The position numbers and the translations under genes were made by a program. From Spinacia oleracea (lineage: Eukaryota; Streptophyta; Magnoliopsida; Caryophyllales; Amaranthaceae), in contig NC_079491.1 of the NCBI RefSeq assembly GCF_020520425.1, positions 4,761,143 to 4,825,142 on the forward strand: 64,000 nt of DNA, read 5' to 3'. How positions within the stretch are numbered: position 1 is the first letter of the stretch; every line of letters begins with the position of its first letter. This document shows positions 44,801 through 56,522 of this stretch, one piece after another. The notes beneath the pieces are model-generated. The model saw only the letters and a program-made list of their open reading frames with translations. It was not told where the DNA came from and made no database searches.

Positions 44801-44998
44801 GATCGTTGAGTGTACCGAGGAAATACGGCGGGGTAACAAGGCTGAAATGTGGGTGGCGCGCCACCATTTCGTGCAAACCCCTCGGAAACTTTGCACATCT
44901 TTGCATCTTAATCTGAGGAAGTAGGCGATCAATTGAACTACGTTGGTTGGTAGATCGGACCAGCTCACACAATGACGCTGACTACTCTGTATCTCCAT
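35810..44998 (-). CDS. Intact seven-exon F-box/DUF295 - triple acidic linker - MATH-CC/PEARLI4-like tail chimera (gene 5)
   Basis: Exons: 44998-43800, 42741-42550, 40584-40333, 39564-39392, 36668-36516, 36415-36351 and 36256-35810. All have GT/AG borders and matching phases, 2481 nt, 826 residues, no stop. The F-box is about residues 11-50 (VSWSDLPTNVVQLIAYFL...VCTKWWR). DUF295 runs to about 395 and ends PGFPVMLWSPPPWV. Residues 400-605 are three related linker exons (QEEASSAAS, EQTTE, AAQAQTTRSP). The tail at 679-826 has LTVKFEGFDIRSSLVPVLQN, ENSIIRSGDLIAKALESLAN, FKVDWLVPCVENAIELHK and a short coiled coil, ending DQLLGGGLP. The start at 44998 is chosen because MEIQSSQ aligns with gene 3; an in-frame Met at 45124 exists upstream. 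A LINE fills intron 4. Probably a substrate receptor of an SCF ligase; target unknown. Confidence 0.8.
36725..39367 (+). mobile_element. 5'-truncated L1-type LINE in intron 4 of gene 5
   Basis: The reverse transcriptase region at 36820-37350 has AFIPNR, FKIDLEKAYDKLEWDF, GIRQGDPLSPYIF and the catalytic FADD in LLFADDLILF. Then come a zinc-binding (zf-RVT) region at about 38300-38480 and an RNase H domain at about 38790-39226 (AGVVIVARD, AELYGIRLSLK, VASDCKQAV), as in plant L1 elements. The frame breaks at several points (near 37365, 37510, 37770, 38390 and 38950), the endonuclease part is missing, and the element is dead. It lies opposite to the gene. taccacaaaaaaagt (36725) and taccaaaaaaaaagt (39353) at its edges are a probable target duplication that merges with the short poly(A). 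Confidence 0.9.
39900..42920. repeat. Tandem duplication of a linker exon with its introns
   Basis: 39900-40800 and 42120-42920 match throughout. Both have aaaagatcagtaatat/gtatcatcc and gcatttcaatttgaaagt in the intron 3' of the exon, the linker exon itself (40333-40584; 42550-42741), and gtggcctgtcccg and aaatccaattgcttt upstream. A LINE fragment (41420-42020) lies between them. The exon is phase 2 at both ends, so duplication keeps the frame. Confidence 0.8.
41420..42020 (+). mobile_element. LINE fragment (zf-RVT part)
   Basis: FHWLTAQRGL, then PKSVLIICLAVLNRLTTNDR and CELCGSAWESLQHL, match the zinc-binding module between reverse transcriptase and RNase H of plant L1 elements. Stops follow soon after. 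It lies in intron 2 of gene 5. Confidence 0.6.
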
Positions 44999-45188
44999 CT
45001 CCAATCTTCTTCCTCGAGAAACAGGAGTTAGGGTTTTACTATTAGTTGAAAACAACAGGAAGAAAGAGGGTAATTGACTAATTGGAGAGAGAAGGCTGTG
45101 AAAGGTAAATAAACCACGCGCCAAAGTGAATGGAAATTTGGAGGGTCAAAATGCCAAATGCACGTTGACTTTTATTCAGTAACGCGTA

Positions 45189-45439
45189 CTTCCTTAGTCT
45201 TTTAATACTCGCAACGTTTGGACTTTTGCCACTATTCATATAATCTAATTTGACTATTCTTATTGCTTTTTATAAACATAGTCATGTGGGATCTTGTTAG
45301 ATTCGTCTCAATATGTATTTTCAAAATATCAACTTTTTATAATTTTTGCATAAAGAGAATTTAAGATATAAATGATCAAAGTTGTGCATTGGCATGCGTG
45401 AAACTAACAAACGTTGCGAGTATTAAAAGACGGAGGAAG
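45189..45439. mobile_element. Stowaway-type MITE upstream of gene 5
   Basis: TA-flanked inverted ends ttccttagtcttttaatact and gtattaaaagacggaggaag, with cgcaacgtttgg / caaacgttgcg continuing the inversion. It is about 65 bp upstream of the longest possible reading frame of gene 5. Confidence 0.8.
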
Positions 45440-47195
45440 TATCTTTTACTGCGTCCAGAGTCATAAACTAGGAGTTGCATTCGGGACGGCCCGCTAAGCC
45501 CGGTCAATCCGGACGTTTAAATAGTGGCTAGGATAATAATTTTGAAAAATAAAATAAAAATTTAGGTGGCCTAAGTTCGGCCCGTTAATGTTAATGGGCG
45601 GATATGAACAAGATAATATTTGTCGCGGCTAGCCTGTTCGGCCCGTTTATTAAAAATATGTAACAAAAAGTAATTAGTCGGTTATACTTGTATTTTTTTA
45701 ATTTTTGCGAGTAATAGAAAATCTTTGTAGTCTTGACCTTTTAGTGGATAAAACTTTTGACTTTCATTATCAACGTATCTATTTAAGATAAATAACTTTA
45801 TTCTTTCTCACATTCTTACAAGAATATCCCACGTTTTTAATTTTACACTTTGTTTTATAAGATGGAATTTAGAAATTTAGAGATGATTTAAGTGAAACAA
45901 AAAATCAAACAATAAACATAAAATAAATTAATTATATTCAGTAAAAAAAATTAAAAAAAGTTGGCCCATTAGCCCGCGGGAAAGCCCCACCCGTTTAATA
46001 GATGGGTACAGATAAGAAGTTAAGCCTGCAAAAAGGGCTTGGCTATTCCATTCTAGGCCCATTGGACAAAAAAATAAGTTTAGGCCCGGCCCGTACCCAT
46101 CCAAACCCGCAATTGATCACCTCTAATTCGTGTGTATCTCACATAATAGAAAGTGTATTCGGTAAAAAAATTTTGACGGGTAAGAAAATTTTTCATCAAA
46201 ATAGAGTCATAGGGCATTTATGATCAAAGTTTTCCCTAAACAAGAACAAGAATAAAATTTCCAACAAATTGTTTTTTTGCAAATAACTAAATGAGCAAAT
46301 GTTGAAGAACGACTCTGAAATCATGGTATATGTGTAGTCCTGATATAACTTCAATGTTAAAGCATTTTTTTGGGTGTATGAAGGATTTCGTTACAAACAT
46401 TATAGTCATCTTGAAAACTGAATCTGCTTCGTATCCCGTATTGATCTTGATCTTCAAAGTACATACATCATAGAAATAACACAATTTCCACCACGAAATA
46501 CACAACCAACACCTCTCAACTCGACACCAAAACGAAAGTATTTCAGAAAACGTTTCGAAAAGAAAGGAGAAAAAGCCTTGTCTTTCAAGGGATAAACGTC
46601 ATCAGAAGATTCGTTATTAGACCTACAAAAACAAAATTAAATTAAGGAAAGAACACTGGTAAAAACCGATTAAAGCCCCTAAAAAATTACCAATGAAGAC
46701 TTGGGTTTGGAGGAGAGAGAGGAGAGAGGGAAAGAATCGGCATTTGCACCAGATTTGTATGTAAGATGTAACTTTACACACAACCGTGTTAAAAACACAT
46801 TTTTACAGTTTTCAAAGGAAAATTTCAATTTAAAAGTACATTTGCGATTTAAAATCATTTATTATACACCCTCCATCCACATTGTTCGTTACACTTGTAC
46901 GCAATTAATTTTGTATGTCACAATTCTGTGCGCAGTGTACAATTTTACTAATTAAAAAGCTAGAGATACTGACCTTAAAATTGTGCATTGGCAAGTGGCA
47001 AGTGGCAACATGATCTCAAGACCATTAAATAAAATAAGAAATACAATATACAACCAAAATAAGGGATTGGAACAGAAAGTAAAACACCTAGGCCTTCCAA
47101 TCCTCTGCACATATAAATAAATAAAGCAATGGAACAATGCCATATCAGATACATCATACATTGATACATAGAAGTACAAACTAGTAACCAAGAAT
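45440..47195. other. Dispersed repeat and unassigned sequence between genes 5 and 6
   Basis: 45475-46125 is a dispersed repeat rich in cggcccgtt and gcccggcccg words. At 46640-46500 on the minus strand, after a TTTTTGTAG acceptor-like site, a frame reads SNNESSDDVYPLKDKAFSPF and runs on about 40 residues; it may be an exon fragment but no family was recognised. The rest shows nothing. Confidence 0.3.
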
Positions 47196-48386
47196 TCATG
47201 GCAATCCCCCTCCAAGAATTTGGTCCAAATCTACATCTCCATTAAAAGGAAGCTTCCTTGAAACATTTTCCATATCTTCTTGCAAAGTTTTCTCCAATTT
47301 ATCAAGTTCGTCCAACTCTCCAAGAAGCTTCAATCTTCTTTCTGCAGCTTGTGATCTGGTTTGGCCAAGCTTGTTCAGAGAATACAACAATGGCTTACTC
47401 TTGTGCAGTTCTATAGTCTTTTCAACACAAGGAACAAGCCAGTCTACTTTGAAACGAATACAACTCAGGTCAGACAATGTAGCGCTCAAATAATCGATTT
47501 GGCAATCATTCAATGATCTGACAGAGTTACCCTTCAGAATAAGTATCACATTTGCTAATGACTCTAATGCCTTGGCAATCAAGTCACCATTGCGGATGAT
47601 GCTATTCTCCACTATGTTTCCATGTATTGACCATATGTTTTGCAAAATTGGGAGTAAATCAGACCTTATATCGAATCCTTCGAATTTTACTTCCAATTTA
47701 TCACTTCTACCCCTCTGTCAAAAATGAACAAACATAATGGCTATATTGAGCTAGCTAGAGGTCTTGTAGTGAAAAGGATATATGATCATAACAAAAAGGC
47801 TAAGAACACTGCAGTTCATTTTAATACCTGATTTACTGAGGTTATATAAGCCGTAGACACGGACACGGTGTGAGTTCCGCTGTCCTCCCTTACATTCTCT
47901 AGATGAGTTATGATCAACAAGAACAGTACGTTAGCAAGATTGAATTCTGTTACACTTCAAAAGATAGAATTTTCTCTGAAAATTAACTACAAAAGTTTAC
48001 CTTCCTTGACTTCAGCCTCCATTTCATTCATGATAGTAATTCTGGTGATTCCTGCTTGAACTTGTGCCACAGAGGGCATTTCAATGGTTTGTTCCACACC
48101 TTTGTGTACCAAAAACCTAAAACAGCCAATTCCAAACAGTACACTGGTCACTCTCTTCTAATAGAGCTTTGAGCTTCTCAAACCCCTCCAAATCGGCCTG
48201 TAATGGCTTGCTTTTATGCATTATCAAAGCTTTTTCAACACAAGGAGCCAACCAATCTACGCCGGCAACCCCTGGACGAATTGGGGGGATTTTTATGGGA
48301 AGAGGAGAAGGATATTCCAAAATCGACTGACGACGCCGTTTTATTCCGATTGGTTCAATACCTCCGTTGACTAAATATAGCGCCAA
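47196..48386 (-). CDS. Tail-only MATH-CC/PEARLI4-like gene (gene 6), 5' end uncertain
   Basis: Three 3' exons are in good phase: about 48107-48001 (HKGVEQTIEMPSVAQ...EAEVKE), 47898-47828 (NVREDSGTHTVSVSTAYITS) and 47714-47196. The last encodes the most complete tail in the window, about 170 residues: KLEVKFEGFDIRSDLLPILQ, SIHGNIVENSIIRNGDLIAK, FKVDWLVPCVEKTIELHKSK and a heptad-like coiled coil to DQILGGGLP. Upstream, a frame from 48386 joins an unrelated 42-residue start (MALYLVNGGIEPIGIKRRRQ) to a second tail piece, VDWLAPCVEKALIMHKSKPL, most like gene 3, then stops at 48117. No F-box is present. The 5' part looks like a rearranged junction; the 3' exons look sound. Confidence 0.6.
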
Positions 48387-48737
48387 AAATTATTGTTTTC
48401 TCCCTCTTAAGTTGACAACACGTGTACTCCGTATATTAAATACTAGTGTACTAGTGTGTATCCGAGGAAGTACAAATACATATCAGATATGTATTGGGAA
48501 ATACATATCAGAACAAAAGACAAAATAGGAAAAATGACAAAAAAATAATTAAATGGTACTTTTCTAAACACAAATGGTACTTTTTTTTACAGAATGGTAC
48601 TTTTTATACATAAATGGTACTTCTCTTTTTGTCTTTTAGCTATTTGTCTTTTAGTTGATATGTGTGTTTCCACATATATCAGATATGCGAAAAAACGAAC
48701 CCGTGTGTATCCTGACTTTTATAACATTAAAATGCTA

Positions 48738-49092
48738 CTCGTTCCGTCTCTTTTGTTTTTTACGTTTGGTATTTTACACGCGTTTTAACGACTAATTAAT
48801 GTGCATTGAGATTCTTTTAAGTTTTTCATTTAAACGAGAAAAATTACGTTTATTTATAATGTTTTCGCTCTTATCAAAATTCTGATATTGGGAAAATGAG
48901 AAAAAGTTAATGACTTTATGGGAAAGTGTGAGGGATTAAATGACTCAATTGATTTAATTGGGTAAAATAATAATTGAGTACAAATTTTGATAGAATATTA
49001 AATCATTTATGTGATAATATAAAAGGAAATGTAAAGAACATTTTGAAACACTCAAAAAGGAAAACGTAAAGAACAAAAAGAGACGGAGGGGG
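48738..49092. mobile_element. Stowaway-type MITE
   Basis: TA-flanked ends ctcgttccgtctcttttgtt and acaaaaagagacggagggg; same family as 32602-32924. Confidence 0.75.
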
Positions 49093-49235
49093 TATTATAA
49101 TAATGCATATCATTATCCTTCCAACAAAAAATGCATATCATTAGATAAAAACAATTACAAAATACGATGTATAATGAAAATGTCAATAAACATGAAGTTT
49201 GTAGTTATGAAATTAAACAAGGATGTACACATTTA

Positions 49236-49492
49236 CTCATCCGTTTCGAAATAATAGGGACAATTAAATTTTTGACATTATTCACAATTTCAATTTGACT
49301 ATCATTTATAATTCATGGGTAAGGAAAAATATAGTTGTGTGAATTCTTTTTTGATTCGTCTCGATATGTACTTTTGGAATATCAACTTTTTATAATTTTT
49401 ACGAATAAAAAATTACTGATATTAATGTCCGTATATTTACATTCACAAACGTGAAACGGTAAATTATCCCCATTATTTCGAAGCGGAGGGAG
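49236..49492. mobile_element. Stowaway-type MITE
   Basis: TA-flanked ends ctcatccgtttcgaaataat and attatttcgaagcggaggga. Confidence 0.75.
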
Positions 49493-50307
49493 TATGTGAT
49501 AAATAATGCTTTCTCATTGATGTTAGATAATTAAATTGGTGTTATACGTCTAAGATAAAATAGCATGCTCTAATAATGACGTAACGTAATTTATAGTAGT
49601 TGGTAAATGACTTTGCTGAATTAATAGTATTTTATGATTTTATTAATGCAACCTAATTTCTATCAAAGAAATAATTTTTTTATATTGATTGGTCATTTAT
49701 GTTTATGTGTCATTTGGTTGTTTAATATATATGTGAATTTCTGTAACTGTATTGTGATTTATTACTTATACTGAGTTGAGTATAAATAATATAGTCTAAA
49801 TTTTATTGAATGAGTATTTTATTTGTTTATATGATCTCTATATCAAGCTTCCATATCTATCTATATCTATATATATTATTAAATCTCCAAGGCAATCCAT
49901 GACATCTCTTCACGTGTCACGATGATTTGGCAAGTGACATGATAGCGTCACGTCTTACGCACACATGATTGTTTAGTGTGTCTTCACAAAAAAAAAAAAA
50001 AAAAACATGTTGCTACCCATCCTTGAACCCATGACCCATTATATGTTAATGCTAAGTTTAATCTATCACTCTAACGATACAACTTATAACTCTAAAACAA
50101 CTAAAAATGAGAAAAGTCGCATAAAAATTTAATGCCCAAATTTATATATTTGAGTAACAATTTTTGATAACAACTTTTTTTCTTAATTTCTATTCTTTGA
50201 CTATTTGACCACATTTTTCCTCTTTTCACTTTTTTTCTTCGTCTTCTTCCATTTGATTTCCCAATTAATAAATAAGTCCAGCAAGTCATTTTAATGAAAA
50301 GTGCACT
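49493..50307. other. AT-rich interval, nothing recognised
   Basis: Simple tatctatatcta-type sequence near 49860 and an A17 run near 49989. No gene supported. Confidence 0.35.
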
Positions 50308-50700
50308 AAGGTCATGTTTGGCAAAATTAGCGGTAGCGGGTAGTGGGTAGAGGTTAGCGGTTGAGTAGTGGGTAGCGGTTCGAGTAGCGGGTGGCGGTGA
50401 ATGGTAGCGGGTCACAGTTAACTGTCAAAGTAGCGGCTAACTGATATATGTGTTCGGTAAAGTAGCGGTTGGTATTCTAAAATAAAATAAAAGGTAGAAT
50501 ATTGTTTAAAACTTTATTATAAAATTGTGAAAAGCTACCCGCTACCATAAAAGCTACTAATTTTAACGTTTGACAAAAGCTACCCAAACACTACCTAAAC
50601 TGCTACATTGTCAAACACTTACCAATTTTACAAATAGCGTCTTAACTAGATTAAAACGCTACCCGCTACCTCAAACGATGTTTTCGAACACGCCTTAAGT
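50308..50700. mobile_element. hAT-like MITE with gtagcggg subrepeats
   Basis: The ends taaggtcatgtttggcaaaa and (complement) ttaaggcgtgttcgaaaaca are inverted. The left half repeats gtagcgggtag/gtagcggtt about eight times, and ctacccgctacc recurs on the right. No clear target duplication. Confidence 0.6.
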
Positions 50701-50814
50701 CAAGCATGGAACCTTAGATTTAGTAATGAAATAAAACAATGTATTGTCAATCGAATCTTAATCATCATGGTAGATCAAAACCAGCGCAAACAATAAAAAA
50801 ATAGGATCAAATCA

Positions 50815-51480
50815 AATTATTATTATTATTATTTATTATTTATTATTATTATTTTTATTTTTTTATTAATTTCTTTTATACTACTATAATACAAACAAAG
50901 TTAACAAAATATTCATATTCACATAACCAATTTGTCCAAATTAGAACCTGATATGTCTATATCATGTATAGGTTAGATTATAATGGATTTGTCTAGATCA
51001 AAACCGATAAGTCAAGATCATAAACGAATTGTCCAGATCATGTCTAGATCAGATTCGATCTGGCTAGATAATGTTCACATCAGAACCGATCTGTCCAATC
51101 ATGGCCATGTCATAACCAATATATATGTGTAGATCATGTTCAGATCATGTCAAATATCTTCATTTTATGTCTAGATGAATATTGATTTGTCCATATATAT
51201 CATGTCCAGATCAGAACCGATCTTCTATATCATGTCCAGATAAAGTTTAATCGATCTATCCAAATAATGTCCATATCAAAATCAATATGTCTAGATCCTA
51301 CTCGATAAGTCGAGATCATGCCCATATCAGAACAAGTTTGTCTACATCATATGTCAATCAAAATCCATGTGTCTAGATTAGAACTAATTTGTCCACATCA
51401 TATCCGAACTCACATGTCCATGTCACGTCTAGATCATAACCAATATGTCAAAATCACGTCCAAATCAGAAAGATATAGGC
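50815..51480. repeat. TTA-rich tract and degenerate ~30-35 bp tandem repeat
   Basis: 50815-50875 is (TTA)n-like. From about 50930 to 51480 a unit close to tgtctagatcatgtccagat plus cagaaccgatc repeats many times with heavy divergence. No coding potential is seen. Confidence 0.7.
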
Positions 51481-51857
51481 GTAGAACATATATTTAAGAA
51501 TATACGTATATATACCTGTTTTTTGAGGGAAAGAGAAATAATTGTTTTAATTAAAATTTCAACTTATGCAGAAACTAATAGTGTCACAAATTTTGGATTT
51601 AAAGTTCAAACTAATACGATTATGCTATTTTCTTTGAAACTAAATTCTACTTAAGTCAATAAAATGAAGGGTAAAGGTTTAATAGTAAAAATGAAGGGTT
51701 TAGATTAAAAAATATACAATAGGTACAAAATTGTAAAATCATCTATAAATATATGAGGGCAGAGGACTAATCTTACAAACTCAGCAAACTCAGAATTTCT
51801 TGCCAACCAAGATTTTTTTTTTTTAAAACCAGAATTTCTTGCGGACAAAATGCTTCC

Positions 51858-52075
51858 ATGGCTTCCACCACCTCGATCTTCTTTTTCTCTTTCCTGGTTA
51901 CAATATCCGCCACCCTGACTTCCGCCATTCGCTTCAACTTCGCCCAACCCCATCTCCCATCTCACAACCAAAACTTCCTACACTCTCTCACCTCCAAGAT
52001 TCATATCACCAAGAATAATTCAATTCCATCATCCATTTCATTGTCGGTGCCGGGAATTTCAGCAACAGGGGACGC
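51858..52075 (+). pseudogene. 5' part of an unidentified secreted-protein gene, cut by a Copia LTR
   Basis: The first 23 residues, MASTTSIFFFSFLVTISATL plus TSA, form a typical signal peptide. They are followed by IRFNFAQPHLPSHNQNFLHS and a Ser-rich stretch to about GDARGSFDGP, where Copia LTR sequence begins. A TATA-like tataaatatatgag lies at about 51745, suitably upstream. The product would enter the secretory pathway. The family is not recognised and nothing downstream continues it, so it is probably a gene broken by the retroelement stack. Confidence 0.45.
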
Positions 52076-52079
52076 ACGC

Positions 52080-52431
52080 GGAAGTTTTGATGGACCTCAA
52101 TTATATAACAAAATTGCATTGATAAAATTTAAATTGTACAACAATATTTGCTTTGGTAGAACTCTTGTTTCTACCCTTCATATTTTGTGGGAGCTCTCTT
52201 GATTGGCTCACTCCTCAACTTATGCACATACAACATATTTATAGTGGTTGTGTCCTATTTTCTAGACTTTTCTACCCTTGTCATTTATCTAGATTTTTCT
52301 TAACTAGATATTTCTTAAGTAAATTCTAGACAATACTTTAGCTAGATTTTTCTACACATTTTACACTAGATTTTTGTATAGTACATTATTGATTTAGATT
52401 TTTCTAGATTAACATTTTAACACTCCCCCTT
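52080..52431 (-). mobile_element. Copia 3' LTR with polypurine tract (fossil)
   Basis: Read on the minus strand, agattaagggggag (the typical Copia polypurine tract, about 52423-52436) is followed by an LTR starting tgttaaaatgttaatctaga. It carries a TATA-like ctataaatatg. The inner end towards 52080 is approximate. Only the 3' end of the element is present, and the next retroelement cuts it off upstream. It looks old and broken. Confidence 0.6.
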
Positions 52432-53456
52432 AATCTTGAAAAATCTTGTACTCCAAATGTGAAGGAAATATGTCCTTCACCCAAGGTGCATTAAGTCTAA
52501 TACCAAGGTTCACATAAATTGCGAACAATTAATGTAGTGAGATCAAGTGATCGGAACAGCTAGCTGGAGCAATGATTCAGATCAGTGAGTTCTAATGAAT
52601 ATTAAGCTCACAACTTACTCTTGACTGAACCTACAAGGTCACACCAATGGCACGTAACAGATCACCGGATTAAATGAATCGAAAATTCATTTAATAGCTT
52701 TTCGGGAATTAGTTTTGGAAAACGTATTATACGATACGACCTTGCATCGGAATCGTATATCGTATCGCGAATATTCGTAAGCTGGGCGAAACGAATAAAT
52801 CGTATCGTACGACGGTGAGTCGTCGTATACGAAACGATAAATAATATCCGGAACGATATTAGTCGCGAATACGAAGAGCAGCCCACGAGCCGAATGCACG
52901 AAGCATTCAAGGCCCATGGGTGCATGGTGCGCAGCAACATAAGCACATTAGCGCTGGCCCAAAGCCGAGCGGCTGCGTGTGCGCGCGCGGGCTAAAGGCG
53001 ACAACGCAGCAGCAGCAGCGCGCGGCCCATGGCCCAGCTGGTTGCATGCTCGCTTGTCGTGTGTCGCGTGGGCTTGCTGGCCGGTCATGGCCTTTTGGCT
53101 TGGCCGGTTAGTTAGGTTATTGTTATAACCTACACACTATGTTTTCCATACACAATCTAATCACTACTCTCTTACCCTAGACACTCAGAGAAACCTAATT
53201 CTCTCTTTGTGCCTCCAAACTGAGTTCTTCCCAAAAGAAAACACTCTTGATTAATTGTCTAAGCTACGGTTATCAAGACGGATCTGATCGTGTCGGTGAA
53301 CCAAGTAGAGGAACGACAAGTGGAGTTCTAAGTTCGTGTTCGTTGACATATTACTAGGGAAAACACGCTTATGCTTAATCTGTGCTTTATACATGTTTCC
53401 TGGCTTTGGGGATTGTTTCTGCACATGTTATTATGTTTAACTGTATTCCACTACAA

Positions 53457-53470
53457 TGGTATCATGAGCC
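53457..53470 (+). promoter_or_regulatory. Primer-binding site of the Copia-type element
   Basis: tggtatcatgagcc, one base after the LTR end, is close to the complement of the initiator Met-tRNA 3' end (tggtatcagagc) used by plant Copia elements. It fixes the strand and the LTR border. Confidence 0.75.
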
Positions 53471-54729
53471 TTATGTATTCAAAGCATGTTTTAGCATGAT
53501 TTAATTGTTTTTGCTGCTGTCGAATTTTTTAGAATTTTTGTTGATTTTTTCGGAAATTTTATTCGATTATTGGATTAATCGCGTAAGCAGTTCTGAAATA
53601 AAAAAGATTCGATTTTTCGACTTTTCTGACCCTAATCTGATTGAAAACGATTTTCTAAGACCAACTCATGAGAACGGAATTGCAAAAACATGCCTCGAAG
53701 TGTCGTTTTTTGGGCGTTTTTGTTAATTATTTAATAAAAATTAAAAGTGTCGGAAATTAATTTAATTAAAAGGTCAACCTAAACAACTCGGAAATTCTTG
53801 AAATTTTGACACGATGTTGTTGGGTATATTCTTGATCTATGGTAAAAATTTCAGATTTCTCCGATAAGAATAAAACCTAATTTCGCTTTCCCCAAATTCG
53901 TAAAAATTTAGATCCTTAATTGATTTTTTAAATAATTTAGATCTAATAATTCGGTTAATTGGGAAAGGGAATATAATTTCATGGGTCAGCGGATAACTTT
54001 AAAAATTATTAGATTAAAATTTTGAATGGTTTCGTTAATTTTAATCGCACTTAAACCTAATTATTAAAATCTGAAATTTAAATGTTTAAAGAACGATTTA
54101 AAGTTTTGGATTTTATTATATATAAAGTTCAAATTTTTGGTTGATTCGTTCGTTCTTAAAATTTGAATAATGATAGCCTTGATTTAATATTTTACGAAAT
54201 TGGATTGTCGTTAATTTTATTAAATCGTAAAAACCGTTGTTTTTCGAAAATAAAAATCGTAACTTTTTATGAAAAATAACAATAATGCAAAGTTCGTGAA
54301 ATTAATTTTTTTTTTAAATTAATTTGGTCTGTAGGCACGAACCAAAGGCACGAACACAAGGGTGGGGTGGACGTGTGGCTCGACGAGCAACGCGGGCTGC
54401 CATGCCTGTGCCGAGCCGCAGCGACGCGGGCAGCAGCAAGTGAGCTGCGTGTCGTGCGCGCACTGGGCGAGGAAAGGGCGAGCAAGGCCGGCGCCTTGGC
54501 TTGCGAGTGCTGCGAGCGAAGCAGGGCACGAAGCCTTGCGACGCCCAGCGCAGCGACGAGCACAACGCAACGCGCATGGCAGCATGGAGCAGTGGGGACG
54601 CGCGCACCAGGCTGCGGGGTGTGCGAGTTTGCTCGTGTGCCTCGTAGGCCACACAAGTGCGGAAATGGGTTGGGCGCAAGCCTAGCCCAACCATGCACTT
54701 GGATATTTTTTATTTCATTGGGCTTGACA

Positions 54730-56424
54730 TGTGTAATACCTCGTATTTTTCTATTATTATAAATATATTTTATTATATTTATAAAGCATTTCGTTGTATT
54801 TTTACAAATTAATTTCACTTAATGAGAATTAAATGCGCTTTTATTTTTAAGTAATTTAAATATTAATTATTTCGAAAACCGTATTTTTATTAAATAAATT
54901 CAAGGAATTTATTTAGTCGGGAATTGTTGGGTCGTATTTCAAAAACGAATTTAATAAACTTAAAGCCCGGTCGTTTTGTTTTAATTAAACCCAAAAAAGC
55001 TTGCAAGGAAATTAATGGACTAAGCCCGAAAGCAAGCCCAACTCAAAATTACTCTAACCTAGCCCACAAAGGAGAGGAACCTATAATAAGACCTCATGTC
55101 AAACCCTCACAACCAAAAATTCAGAAATCACTCTCTCTCCTCTCCCTCTCTCCTTGCGGCACACTCCACCCGCACTCCCTCTTCTTCGTGCGCCCTTGCT
55201 TGCAGCGCAAGCCAGCCCCTCGCCCTCTCTCTCGCCCTCTCTCTCGCCCGTCCCGCACCGCAGCGTAGCACTACGTGCCTGCGAGGTTGCGTGGTCGTGC
55301 TCGCTTGTCCCCTCGTGCGCACGTTGTGTGCGTGCGTGTGTCTTGCTGTGCCCAGCGCCCTCGTCGCCTGCCCTGTCCCTCGCGCGCGCGCTCATGTTGT
55401 TTTGCGTGCGTCGCTGCTGCTATTATTGTTGTGGTCGTGTGTGTTGGTCGGAACACACACACACACACGATTAATTAATCGTTATGTGTGTGTGTGTATT
55501 GATCAATTGTTTAAGCCAATTTTTGTTTTCAAAAATATTAATTTTTCTGTTTTCAAATTGATTTAATTATTGTGATTGAGTTTAATTATTGGATTGTTTA
55601 GATTAATTAAAACGGTTATGAACACCGTATTGGGTTAGTATTGTGTTTTAATTAAAGAGATTGGGTTTGATGATTTAAATTATGATTTTCAGATTTTATA
55701 TGTTATAAAGTGTGGATTTGTGAAGTCAAAACATGTTTTCGGATTAAATTATTGCTAGGGTTTTGGTTTCAAATTGATTAAGCAATTGATTTACATAATT
55801 TAATGACAATTTAAATTATGGGAATCAATCAAAATTTTCCGAATGTTTATTAGCTTTAAAAGGATGGTTTTTAAGGGTTTTAAAGCTAAAAAGTCAATGT
55901 TTTTATACTATGACTTGAGTTGACTATTTGAGACTATTAAATTAACGATTAATGATTGATTTCTAACTAAATTAAGAGTTTTAGTTTCTTAAATAGTTGC
56001 TGGAAATTTAGTAAACATGGATAATAATTTAGTTCTCTTATTTTGTTTTATAGGAGTTGATTTCTAGCGAGTCGTGATTCGCACAGTGGCCCCCGTACTT
56101 AGGTATTCCAGGTACGTACAAGACTAGGGTGACCACCCATCCCTTGAGGACTTTGTGAAGTATATTGAATGCGAATCATGTGAACTTATATGTTATGAAT
56201 TCATATTTGGTGATTGGGAATGATTATGTTGTTATGAATTCATGTTTAATGTTGAGAACAAGCATGTTATTATTATTGTTGAATCTATGTGAACGAGCAT
56301 GTTATGAATTGAATTATGCTTTATAGATTCTATTGAACTATCATGTTATGGACTTTTATAATCGTTGAATTATGTCAAGCATGTTGTTCAAGTTGGTTTG
56401 CATGTATGAGTATTGCGCATGCAA

Positions 56425-56522
<98 letters not shown>

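Noticed and set aside
52662-53111. Frames around 52662-52946 and 52920-53111
   Set aside because: They lie wholly inside the LTR of the Copia-type element and have no family match.
54267-55566. Long overlapping Arg/Ala/Ser-rich frames on both strands (54267-54818, 55096-55566 and others)
   Set aside because: They come from GC-rich blocks inside LTR-retroelement sequence; frames are open on both strands because of composition and match no protein family.
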